NCBI RefSeq assembly: GCF_016899755.1
Contig: NZ_JACJJC010000002.1
Location: 62,001 to 126,000, forward strand
Direction of reading: 5' to 3'
Source of the DNA: Sutterella massiliensis
Lineage (GTDB): Bacteria; Pseudomonadota; Gammaproteobacteria; Burkholderiales; Burkholderiaceae_F
DNA: 64,000 nt
Shown: positions 8,901-16,008 of the stretch, one piece after another
Numbering within the stretch: position 1 is the stretch's first letter
How the letters are laid out: every line of letters starts with the position of its first letter
The notes under the pieces: model-generated
The model's input: the letters and a program-made list of their open reading frames with translations, nothing else
Database searches by the model: none
What the model was told of the DNA's origin: nothing
Made by a program: the position numbers and the translations under genes

Positions 8901-9408
8901 CGATATAGAGCGCATCGCCGAACTGACGCTTCAAACGCTCAACGAGTGCATCCGCCTCTTTCGTGCGGCCTTTGATGAGCAGCGAAGCGAGCTCGCCGTC
9001 GGCGCCCCCCGTGAGACCGATCAACCCTTTGGCACCGTCTTCGTCAAACCACGCCGGGTCCACTTGACCTCTGTAAGGATCCGAATCCGTCAAATAGGCT
9101 TTGGTAAGCAGAACACAAAGCGAATGGTAGCCCTCATGATCCATGCAGATCACGCCCATGCGGAACGGCAGCTTCGCATCCTTTGGATTCCGAACCTTGA
9201 GGTCGCATCCAAGAATCGGCTTGATGCCGGCGGCAAGCGCATGCGTATAGAAACGCAATCCCCCGAAAATATTCATCAAGTCGGCAATCCCGATGGCAAC
9301 GCCGCCGCGCTCCATCACGGCATGCAGAATGGGATCGATACGAACGATCCCGTCGGTGACGGAGTATTCGGAGTGAAAGCGCAGATGAATGAACTTGGGG
9401 GCTTGCAT
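5983..9408 (-). CDS. dnaE: DNA polymerase III alpha subunit
   Basis: A 1141-residue replicative polymerase catalytic subunit. The N-terminal PHP domain (FIHLRFHSEYSVTDG onward) is followed by the C-family palm, with the catalytic aspartates in MPDFDVDFC near residue 400 and GPGRGSGAGSLVAY before it. Helix-hairpin-helix and OB-fold regions follow (LAGIVTNIRQVQGKRG). Length is close to the usual 1160. The last 100 or so residues (bases about 5983-6300) are encoded by strikingly AT-rich DNA, unlike the rest of the gene, so the 3' end looks exchanged together with the neighbouring glycosyltransferase gene. The protein still ends in a recognisable DnaE-like tail. It lies 32 nt downstream of apbE. 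Confidence 0.97.
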   Translation of the reverse strand: MQAPKFIHLRFHSEYSVTDGIVRIDPILHAVMERGGVAIGIADLMNIFGGLRFYTHALAAGIKPILGCDLKVRNPKDAKLPFRMGVICMDHEGYHSLCVLLTKAYLTDSDPYRGQVDPAWFDEDGAKGLIGLTGGADGELASLLIKGRTKEADALVERLKRQFGDALYIELQRAGRRNDELTTAHCANFAVKHNLPVVATHPIQFLNKEDFEAHEVRCAIAEGFTLQDPRRSKLYTPEQYMKSEAEMCELFADIPAALENTVEIAKRCNLDNVLSKPQLPLFPTPEGMTLDDYIDHLSKEGLQKRLDFLYPDPKEQEEKRPAYDKRLEYELGIIKGMKFPGYFLIVQDFINWSKNNGIPVGPGRGSGAGSLVAYSLGITDLDPLKFDLLFERFLNPERVSMPDFDVDFCQYNRDRTIDYVKRTYGVDAVSQIATFGTLGAKAVVRDVGRALDVPYMKTDALSKLIPQQPGKNISLDDALAEVPEFREAVEKDEEYKEILRLAKPLEGLTRNLGMHAGGVLIAPGKLTDFCPLYNPDGHPENTVSQFDKKDVENVGLVKFDFLGLTTLSILAKAVEYIDKLNPGTHFDLSRIPIDDEPTYKLFQEAKTVAIFQFESDGMRSLLKQAKPDRLEDLVALNALYRPGPMDLIPSFIARKFGREKVEYLDPRMEPVLKETYGIMVYQEQVMRVAQVVGGYSLGGADLLRRAMGKKNVEEMKRQRAVFVKGAAERNVKESVATEIFDLMEKFAGYGFNKSHAAAYSYVAYQTAYLKVHHTAAFMAANLCMVMDDGEKMKNFIDDARENGVELLMPDINKSEWFFSVPDDKHIRFGLGGIKGISQSVVNELVKAREEGGPFIDLFDFAARVPGLNAKFLEGFIKAGAFDSLDPDRGKLYGNIGQALGAAQALRASAGQASLFADPGEEQERIVSWLPAPAWSERQKLIEEKNVLGYWLTGHMFDQYREELKHFAPTRLCDLQPTRDVAKLAGIVTNIRQVQGKRGRMGIVTLDDGTESVEVLCFSEAWERYRKRIQMDEVLCVNGKIRYDDFSKRLSVTVESCNSLDEFRCQTARFLNIYLNSCDARKISDLQEILRNYLCTDGVTIVISIQKNGLMGRIVTSNKVKKIEDFLQESSIKLTHRLTLEY

Positions 9409-9440
9409 GAGAGCTCCATTAAGCGCGGTATTTAAAAACT

Positions 9441-10535
9441 TCAGTGCTTGATGATCTTAACGACGATCTCAGGATCGGTCACCCGAACGCGGTCTTTGAT
9501 TGCGTCGCTCACGAGAGCCGTCTTCATATCGGACGAAAGAAGCACGGCATGCACATCCGGGTGTTCCTCAAGAAAGCGCTCCGCCGCCGAAACCCCCATG
9601 CCGAAAAGTGCGGTGCAAAGCGCATCCGCCCTTGCGCCGTTCTTGTCAAGAATCGTCACGGATGAGAGATCCGTTGCGACGGGACGCCCCGTTTTAGCGC
9701 TCAAAATGTGACCGTACTTCTTGCCGTCCTTTTCAAAGTTTCTTTCGTAAGCACCGGACGTGATCACGCTTTCGTCATTGGCGGAGACAACGGCAAAATA
9801 CGCCCCGCGGGTTTGATCCGGCCGCTGAAGGCCGACTCGCCAGGGGTGGTTTTCATACTTCTCGCCCACAGCAACAACATTGCCGCCAAGGTCGAGGAGC
9901 GCGTGTTTGGCACCCTCTTTCTTCAGGCGATCGGCAAGCTTTTGGCCGATATAACCTTTGGCAATGGCACCCATATCGATGTTCTGGCCCTTCTCGATGC
10001 GAAGGAAATGCCGGCCGTCCTCTTCCTTAAGCGCGACCGTTCGATGGTTCACATGCTTAAGCGCTTCGGCAATGGCCGCGTCGCTCGGTACGCTGTGCCC
10101 GCCGAAACCAATCTTCCAGAGATTCACGATCGGACCGATTGTCGGCTCAAAGGCGCTGTCGGTGAGATCGGCCACTTCGAGGGCTTCGCGCGTCATTTCA
10201 GCGATTTCCGGGGTCACTTCCACCCACTCGCCCGCACTTCGATTCACTTCGTTGAGAGCCGTTTCTTTGTGTACGCTCATCATGTCGTCAAATCGCACGA
10301 TTTCCGATTCGACGATTGCACCGAGACGCTTGACCTCGTCAGGCGTCTGCCCGAAAACTTTGGCCGTTACGAGCGTTCCCATGTGCAGGCTCTGCCAGCT
10401 TGCTTCGTACTCGGTCGCCTGGGCAGTGGGCGCCGTTGTTTGTGCGGATGCATTGTCCTGAGCCCAAGTCGCCTGAATACCGCCCATAAACGCGAGCGAC
10501 AAACACGCCGATAAAACTGCAGCGGAAAAACGCAT
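9441..10535 (-). CDS. apbE: FAD:protein FMN transferase (ApbE)
   Basis: A 364-residue exported enzyme that transfers FMN from FAD onto a threonine of target proteins, using magnesium, in the periplasm. A signal peptide (MRFSAAVLSACLSLAFMGG...TWA) precedes the catalytic fold. Family motifs are DMGAIAKGYIGQKLAD (about residues 186-201), LLDLGGNVVAVG, and the metal-binding HILSAKTGRPV followed by DLSSVTIL. No lipobox is evident, although many ApbE proteins are lipoproteins. It lies downstream of a gene for a small FMN-binding-domain protein, which is the obvious substrate; a terminator-like hairpin between them suggests lower expression of the enzyme than of its substrate. Confidence 0.94.
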   Translation of the reverse strand: MRFSAAVLSACLSLAFMGGIQATWAQDNASAQTTAPTAQATEYEASWQSLHMGTLVTAKVFGQTPDEVKRLGAIVESEIVRFDDMMSVHKETALNEVNRSAGEWVEVTPEIAEMTREALEVADLTDSAFEPTIGPIVNLWKIGFGGHSVPSDAAIAEALKHVNHRTVALKEEDGRHFLRIEKGQNIDMGAIAKGYIGQKLADRLKKEGAKHALLDLGGNVVAVGEKYENHPWRVGLQRPDQTRGAYFAVVSANDESVITSGAYERNFEKDGKKYGHILSAKTGRPVATDLSSVTILDKNGARADALCTALFGMGVSAAERFLEEHPDVHAVLLSSDMKTALVSDAIKDRVRVTDPEIVVKIIKH

Positions 10536-10565
10536 GAATAGTCCCTAAAAAATCTCGGTCACGGA

Positions 10566-10600
10566 ATAAAAAAGGGGACCCGATATGCAGGATCCCCTTT
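10566..10600 (-). terminator. Rho-independent terminator between the FMN-protein gene and apbE
   Basis: On the minus strand AAAGGGGATCC pairs with GGTCCCCTTT around a TGCATATC loop and runs into TTTTTTTATT. It lies 50 nt after the FMN-protein stop, so it may act as a partial terminator separating it from apbE. Confidence 0.75.
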
Positions 10601-10650
10601 GCGCCTAAAACGGGCTTCGTTCGAAACGAACCCGCATCGGTCAGGTCAGA

Positions 10651-10980
10651 TTACTGAGCCTTCGAGAGCGCGTCCTTAACGGCAGCCTTGATGCCTTCGG
10701 ACGAGAGCGTGGCACCGCCAACGCTGTCAACACCTTCAACGCCGTTCTTCTTGACGATTTCCGGAATCATCGTTTCGACCGGAGCGGCCATGATCATTTC
10801 CGTTTCGCCATGCTTGAGAACCTTGATGTCGGCAATCTTGCCGCCCTTGACGTCGACCTGAACCTGAATCATGGATTCACGGCCCTTGCCTTCGCCCGTG
10901 TAGGAACCGTCCTTGTAAGCAGCCTGAGCGGCACCGGCAGCGAGGAGCGCAGCAGCAGCGGCAACAATGATCTTCTTCAT
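10651..10980 (-). CDS. Exported minimal FMN-binding-domain protein, probable ApbE substrate
   Basis: A 109-residue protein starting at MKKIIVAAAAALLAAGAAQA, a clean Sec signal peptide; the ATG at 10980 has an AAGGAAAA ribosome-binding site, so a longer in-frame start at 11031 is rejected. The mature part of about 89 residues is a single FMN_bind domain ending in VDSVGGATLSSEGIKAAV. The threonine in GGAT matches the site that ApbE flavinylates in NqrC/RnfG-type domains. Such proteins carry electrons in the periplasm for anaerobic respiration or extracellular electron transfer. No haem-binding CxxCH motif or reductase domain is fused, so the electron partner must be encoded elsewhere. The neighbouring apbE supports the assignment. 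Confidence 0.9.
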   Translation of the reverse strand: MKKIIVAAAAALLAAGAAQAAYKDGSYTGEGKGRESMIQVQVDVKGGKIADIKVLKHGETEMIMAAPVETMIPEIVKKNGVEGVDSVGGATLSSEGIKAAVKDALSKAQ

Positions 10981-11170
10981 GATGATGATTTTCCTTGTGA
11001 ACCGACCCAATTCGACGAAGCACGCGCACAAACAGTTTCTGCGTCCCCGTCTTATCGGGCATATTGACTAACTAGCGACAAAAACCTGCGACCTTTCGAG
11101 GACCGATCAACAGACCCTTGCCAAGGCGGTCGGTGCACACTCGGCCCCGACCGACGAATGATCATAGCAT

Positions 11171-11204
11171 AGCGGGAACCCTTCAATTAAGAACGATTCC
11201 CGCT
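11171..11204 (-). terminator. Hairpin downstream of glnS, possible terminator
   Basis: AGCGGGAA (11171-11178) pairs with TTCCCGCT (11197-11204) around an AT-rich loop, 35 nt beyond the glnS stop. No clear T-run follows on the minus strand, so termination is uncertain. A TATGAT box lies directly beyond it on the minus strand and may belong to the FMN-protein promoter. Confidence 0.4.
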
Positions 11205-11238
11205 TTCTTTCAATCGGAAATAAAGAGTTTACAAATGC

Positions 11239-13308
11239 TTATTTGCCCCAGGAGTCCTTCAACCCGACAGAGAGATTGAAGACAGGGTGTTCGGACGAGT
11301 GGTCCTCACGGTCGGCCACGAAGTAGCCCGTGCGCTCGAACTGGAACTTCGTGTCAGGCGCGGCTGCCGCAGTTGAAGGCTCGACGTACGAACGCAGAAC
11401 GACCTTGGAGTTCGGCGTGAGGTTCTCGAGGAAGCTCCCCTCACCCTCTTCGGGATTGGGCTTGCAGAAGAGGCGGTCATAAACACGAATCTCCGCGGGA
11501 ACAGCCGTCTTCGCATCGAGCCAGTGAATCGTCGCCTTCGTTTTCACAGAGACGGAACCCTCAGTGCCGGACTTTGTTTCCGGGAGATACTGCGCGTGCA
11601 CTGCGACAACCTTGCCGTTCTCATCCTTGTCGACCGAGGTCGGCACGATAACGTACGCGTAGCGCAGACGAACGGGCTTCGCAGGCGAGCCGTCCGCCGG
11701 AATCGTCAGGCGGCGGAAGCCCTTCGGCGGCACTTCGGCAAAGTCGGTTTCCTCGATCCAGAGTTCGCGCGAGAACGTGATCTTGCGCGTACCCATTTCA
11801 GGCTTTTGCGGATGATTGTCTGCGACGAGCTCTTCGGAAGCCCCTTCCGGATAATTGTCGATGATGAGCTTTAACGGCTTCATCACCGTCATGCGACGCT
11901 CGGCACGGGATTCGAGATCTTCGCGCAGGCTTGCTTCCAGGACAGAGTAGTCGATCCAGCCGCCCGAAACCTTCGAGACGCCGCAACGCTCGGCAAAGTG
12001 CTGCAGGCTTTCGGGCGTATAGCCTCTGCGACGCAGACCGACAATGGTCGGCATGCGGGGATCGTCCCAGCCGTCCACATAGCCGTCCTTAACGAGCTGG
12101 ATGAGCTTACGCTTGCTCACAACGACATACGTGAGGCTCAGACGATTGAATTCGTACTGATGCGACAGCAGGAAGAAATTCTTGCGCACGAAACCGAGCG
12201 CAGCCTGCATGAGCGGCGTGAAGTTTTCCGGGTGCGCCGTCAGCAGCGCAAAGAAAGCCTTCGCATCGGCGTCTTCGAGCGAAGCCGGACGCGCCTGCGA
12301 CCAGCCTTCAAAGAGCGCCTTGAGCTTGGTTTCGGGTTCGCTCTGGCCGAGCTTCGCGCGTGCAGCGTACGCTTCTTCGACAAAGCGCATCGCACGTTCG
12401 TCCTTTCCTTCCGCCATGGCCGCAATCAGCGCCTTGGCTTCTTCAAACTGCGGCGTACGCAGCACTGGAATGATGCGCTCGAGCGCCCAGTCGTAGAACG
12501 CGCGCTGATCTTCAAATTCGAGCGTGCAAATCGAGTGCGTGATGTTTTCGAGCGAATCTTCGATCGGATGCGCAAACGTGTACATCGGATAGATGCACCA
12601 CTTGTCGCCCGTTGCGTGGTGTTCAGCGAAGCGAATGCGATAAATCGCCGGGTCGCGCAGGTTAATGTTGGGGCTCGCCATGTCGATCTTGGCGCGCAAC
12701 ACCATAGAGCCTTCCGCATGCTTGCCGTCTCGCATTTCGCGGAAAAGACGCAGATTTTCTTCAACTGAACGATTGCGGTAGGGCGAGTTTTTGCCCGGTT
12801 CCTTCAACGTACCGCGGTTTTCGCGCATCTCGTCGGCGGACTGTTCGTCCACGTAAGCGTAGCCCGTCTTGATGAGATGCTCGGCAAAAAGATACATGTA
12901 CTCGAAGTAGCTGCTCGCGAAATAGAGATTGGTCTCCTTTTCGTGCTTCCAGTCGAAACCGAGCCAGCGAACACTGTCGAGAATGCCGTCGACGTACTCC
13001 TGATCCTCCTTCACGGGGTTCGTATCGTCAAAGCGCATGTGGCAATAGCCGCCGTAGTCGCGGGCAAGCCCAAAGTTGAGGCAAATGCTCTTTGCATGGC
13101 CGATGTGCAGATAGCCGTTCGGCTCCGGCGGGAAACGCGTGCGGATCTTCGCCACATCCGGCGCCCCTTTTTGAAGCTGCTCGCTGTACGGGGCGGGATG
13201 ACCGCACCAGTAGCGGGGAAGATTCGCACCCTGCGCAAGATCTTCCTCAATGATGTTGCGAATGAAATTGGTCGGACGGCCGGTAGCCGTATCCAGATTG
13301 TCGCTCAT
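11239..13308 (-). CDS. glnS: Glutaminyl-tRNA synthetase with large internal insertion
   Basis: A 689-residue class I synthetase that charges tRNA-Gln. PEPNGYLHIGHAKSI (about residues 59-73) carries the HIGH signature and VVSKRKL (about residue 394) the KMSKS equivalent; the C-terminal beta-barrel anticodon-binding region is intact. The family is usually near 550-580 residues. The excess is explained mainly by a block of about 105 residues, roughly 278-382, between the YDWALERIIPV element and the HQYEFNRLSLTY element, which normally adjoin. The insertion is predicted helical and charged and is in frame, so it is not a frameshift artefact. The start at 13308 follows TTGGAAGAACGCG; the longer in-frame extension has no support. 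Confidence 0.95.
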   Translation of the reverse strand: MSDNLDTATGRPTNFIRNIIEEDLAQGANLPRYWCGHPAPYSEQLQKGAPDVAKIRTRFPPEPNGYLHIGHAKSICLNFGLARDYGGYCHMRFDDTNPVKEDQEYVDGILDSVRWLGFDWKHEKETNLYFASSYFEYMYLFAEHLIKTGYAYVDEQSADEMRENRGTLKEPGKNSPYRNRSVEENLRLFREMRDGKHAEGSMVLRAKIDMASPNINLRDPAIYRIRFAEHHATGDKWCIYPMYTFAHPIEDSLENITHSICTLEFEDQRAFYDWALERIIPVLRTPQFEEAKALIAAMAEGKDERAMRFVEEAYAARAKLGQSEPETKLKALFEGWSQARPASLEDADAKAFFALLTAHPENFTPLMQAALGFVRKNFFLLSHQYEFNRLSLTYVVVSKRKLIQLVKDGYVDGWDDPRMPTIVGLRRRGYTPESLQHFAERCGVSKVSGGWIDYSVLEASLREDLESRAERRMTVMKPLKLIIDNYPEGASEELVADNHPQKPEMGTRKITFSRELWIEETDFAEVPPKGFRRLTIPADGSPAKPVRLRYAYVIVPTSVDKDENGKVVAVHAQYLPETKSGTEGSVSVKTKATIHWLDAKTAVPAEIRVYDRLFCKPNPEEGEGSFLENLTPNSKVVLRSYVEPSTAAAAPDTKFQFERTGYFVADREDHSSEHPVFNLSVGLKDSWGK

Positions 13309-13485
13309 CGCGTTCTTCCAAAAAGAGGGCTGAAAAAAGCGCCGGTTTCCGCTTATGCCGAAAGGTGACACAGGGCACGGCGCCATGAATTTGATTGTGA
13401 AATTTTAGCAAAGCCGACATGCCCGCACTTTCCGAGCCTTCGTCAGAACGAGGGCTGCGCAGCGGGCAAGCTGGTTTCGGCGTAT

Positions 13486-14403
13486 TTATTTAAGCGGTTC
13501 GAATCCTTTTCGGGGCAGTCGAGCAATGAGGCTGGAGGTATCGAGACGATTGCCGCCCGCTCGTTGAATTTCTTCGTAGAAGGTGTCGACGAGTGCCGCC
13601 ACAGGAAGCTCGGAACCGTTTTCCTTGGCTTCCGCCATGGCGATACCGAGATCTTTGCGCATCCAGTCGACCGCAAACCCAAAGTCGAACTTGCCCTCGG
13701 CCATCGTTTCACCGCGGTTGATCATCTGCCACGAAGAAGCGGCGCCGCCGCCGAGTGCATTGACGAGAAGAGACACGTCGAGCCCCGCATTCATGCCGAA
13801 CGCGATCCCTTCGGCGAGCCCCTGTACGCAGCCCGCAATGCAAATCTGGTTCACCATCTTGGCGAGCTGCCCGGCGCCGACCGGTCCGAAACGGGTCACC
13901 TGCTGCGCGTAGCAGTCGATGATCGGGCGAAGAAGCGAACAGGGCAACTCGTCACCCCCCAAAAGGACCGTCAGAACACCGTTTTCCGCACCGGCCTGGC
14001 CGCCCGAAACGGGGGCATCGATGTAGTCGACCTGCAGAGCGTGCGCCGCTTCAGCCAGCTCTTTCTCAACCTTCGCGCTGACGGTCGTGTGGTCGCAGAA
14101 AATTGCCCCCGGCGCCATGCCGGCGAGCGCACCGTCTTTGCCGAGCACGACGCTTCGCAGATCGTCATCGTTGCCGACGCAGGCAAAGACAAACTTGGCG
14201 CCCTCCGCCGCTTCGCGAGGCGTTGCCGCAGTACTGCCGCCGAATTCTGCGGCCCACTTTTCCGCCTTGGCGGCGGTGCGGTTATAAACCGTCACCTGAT
14301 GACCGGCTCGGGCGAGGTGCCCGGCCATCGGATAGCCCATTACGCCAAGACCGATGAAAGCCACTTTCGCGGGCACAATCGGCGCATACGCTTTGCTCAT
14401 CAT
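13486..14403 (-). CDS. NAD(P)-dependent beta-hydroxyacid dehydrogenase, GarR/GlxR-like
   Basis: A 305-residue enzyme of the 3-hydroxyisobutyrate/tartronate-semialdehyde reductase family. A Rossmann loop FIGLGVMGYPMAGHLA lies at about residues 16-31, the substrate-binding DAPVSGGQAGAENG near 128-141, and the catalytic-lysine region GAGQLAKMVNQI near 178-189. These oxidise or reduce short beta-hydroxyacids with NAD(P). The exact substrate (tartronate semialdehyde, 3-hydroxyisobutyrate or another) cannot be set from sequence, so no symbol is given. Two adjacent ATGs could each serve as the start. Upstream lies the racemase gene, separated by a hairpin; downstream is glnS, read the same way but with a gap of about 180 nt. 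Confidence 0.88.
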   Translation of the reverse strand: MMSKAYAPIVPAKVAFIGLGVMGYPMAGHLARAGHQVTVYNRTAAKAEKWAAEFGGSTAATPREAAEGAKFVFACVGNDDDLRSVVLGKDGALAGMAPGAIFCDHTTVSAKVEKELAEAAHALQVDYIDAPVSGGQAGAENGVLTVLLGGDELPCSLLRPIIDCYAQQVTRFGPVGAGQLAKMVNQICIAGCVQGLAEGIAFGMNAGLDVSLLVNALGGGAASSWQMINRGETMAEGKFDFGFAVDWMRKDLGIAMAEAKENGSELPVAALVDTFYEEIQRAGGNRLDTSSLIARLPRKGFEPLK

Positions 14404-14441
14404 GGGAATCTCTCCTTTTTACGCTCGTCCAAGCGCTCGAA

Positions 14442-14467
14442 GAGGCGAATCCGCAAGGAATTCGCCT
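14442..14467 (-). terminator. Hairpin between racemase gene and dehydrogenase gene
   Basis: GAGGCGAAT (14442-14450) pairs perfectly with ATTCGCCTC (14459-14467), 35 nt after the racemase stop. Only a short T stretch follows on the minus strand, so it may be a weak terminator or an mRNA-stabilising stem. Confidence 0.4.
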
Positions 14468-14501
14468 CCTTGTCTTAATTACTCTGGAAAAGAGACGCAC
14501 C

Positions 14502-15938
14502 TTAACGAACGCCGCGCTCCTCGGTCGCCTTTTCTGCCAGTCCGACAACACGGCGCGCAAGCGCTGCCGTCGGGTCGACAACGACAACCGACTTGCCGGC
14601 TACGTCGAAGGCGTCCGACTCGTCAAGAATGAGGGGAAGCTCCGTGCAGCCGAGAATGAGACAGTTGCAGTCATAGGTTTTCACGAGGTACTCGGCCGCG
14701 CTCAGAAGATCCTCTCGGCAGACGCCGTCCGTGAAGCCCGCTTTGGCACCCTGCGGACCGTAGATGGCAGCCATGACGCGCGCCTGATGCGTTTCGTCGG
14801 GCACAAAGATCGGCAACCCCATCGCTTTGGCCTTGTCGCCGTAGATGCCGGTGCGAATCGTGCCCGACGTAGCGAGAAGCCCCACGCGCGCCGCGTCGCC
14901 GAGCTTGGCTTTGATTTCATCCAAAGCCGTCTGCTGCATGTTGACAAAAGGCGTCTTGAGGTAGCGCTCAAGATAGGGCACAAACGCGTGCGCCGTATTG
15001 CAGGGCACGATGATCACGTCGCAGCCGTCGCGCTCAAGGCGTTCGGCGCAGTTGTAGAGCGCAAGCGTCGGATCTTCACCGCCTTCGAGCAGTGCAGCGG
15101 TTCGATCCGGAATCTGGGGATTTTGTTCGACGACGAGCTTGATGTGTGCCTGGTCGACCTTTGCGGGCGTCGCCTTGACGATCTTGTCGTAAAGGTCGAC
15201 GGTTGCGGCAGGCCCGAGGCCACCGATCATGCCGATCTTGAAGCCGATCGGATTGCGTTCGCACGGCTCGGCCACAGCACGCTCGGCCGTGTCGCGAAGA
15301 ATGTCAAAGAGAGGAAGACCTGCTTCCTGAAGTTCACGTGCGTAGCGTGCCACCTGCGTGCAATTGGGAAGGAGGCACTGTGCGCCGCGCGCAACAAGCG
15401 CATTTCCGATTTCGACGAGCTGCGCCTTAAAAGCATCCGTCAAACCGAGCTTGCGCAAACCCGTTTCCGGATTCTGAATGGCTTCGAACGCTTCGGCCTC
15501 TTGTGCCGTGAGATCCACCCACTCGACCGCATTACCCAGCAGCGACTTGAAAAAGCCGGCAGCGGCCGCCGTACCGAGCAGAGCGACACGGGAGACGCCC
15601 TGCGCTTTAACGTAGTCGGCAACCCCCGCAAAAAGCGGAACGATGGGAACAGCGACTTCGCGCTGCACCTCGGCGAGGTAGGGCTGAATCTTGACGTCGG
15701 GCAGAACCGCCTTGTCGCAGCCCGCCGCCTCAAGCGCCTGCACGCTCAAAAGCGACGCAATCTTACGATCGGCAAGCCCGACACGCGCGCACGGCGCATC
15801 CGCTCGCATTTCCAAATGATCCTCAACGAGTTCCACGTCTGCCTGGCGCGCCGCAGCAGCCGCAAAAACCGCCGCTTTGCACTGCATGGCGGGCAGCGGA
15901 TTGATGCCCGAAGACAAACCGATTTTCATCGTCTTCAT
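14502..15938 (-). CDS. Duplicated aspartate/glutamate racemase-family protein
   Basis: A 478-residue protein made of two consecutive Asp/Glu racemase-fold units, whereas family members are usually single units of about 230 residues. The C-terminal unit (from MIGGLGPAATVDLYDK, about residue 240) has both catalytic cysteines: VPCNTAHAF (about residue 313) and LGCTELPL (about 429). The N-terminal unit has LPDVKIQ where the first cysteine should be (about residue 79) but keeps a cysteine in LPNCTQVA (about 191), so it is probably not a racemase on its own. The active half should interconvert L- and D-aspartate or a related amino acid. It lies downstream of sbcB and upstream of the hydroxyacid dehydrogenase; no clear functional link is visible. 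Confidence 0.88.
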   Translation of the reverse strand: MKTMKIGLSSGINPLPAMQCKAAVFAAAAARQADVELVEDHLEMRADAPCARVGLADRKIASLLSVQALEAAGCDKAVLPDVKIQPYLAEVQREVAVPIVPLFAGVADYVKAQGVSRVALLGTAAAAGFFKSLLGNAVEWVDLTAQEAEAFEAIQNPETGLRKLGLTDAFKAQLVEIGNALVARGAQCLLPNCTQVARYARELQEAGLPLFDILRDTAERAVAEPCERNPIGFKIGMIGGLGPAATVDLYDKIVKATPAKVDQAHIKLVVEQNPQIPDRTAALLEGGEDPTLALYNCAERLERDGCDVIIVPCNTAHAFVPYLERYLKTPFVNMQQTALDEIKAKLGDAARVGLLATSGTIRTGIYGDKAKAMGLPIFVPDETHQARVMAAIYGPQGAKAGFTDGVCREDLLSAAEYLVKTYDCNCLILGCTELPLILDESDAFDVAGKSVVVVDPTAALARRVVGLAEKATEERGVR

Positions 15939-16008
15939 TTGTTGCCTCTTTGTGGTCCTTTTTTCTGAGATAAAGCGTTGCTTTAGACAGATTTCACTTT
16001 AACACTCG

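Noticed and set aside
10981-11031. Upstream start for the FMN-binding protein
   Set aside because: The shorter start has a strong ribosome-binding site and a textbook signal peptide; the extension would place charged residues before it.
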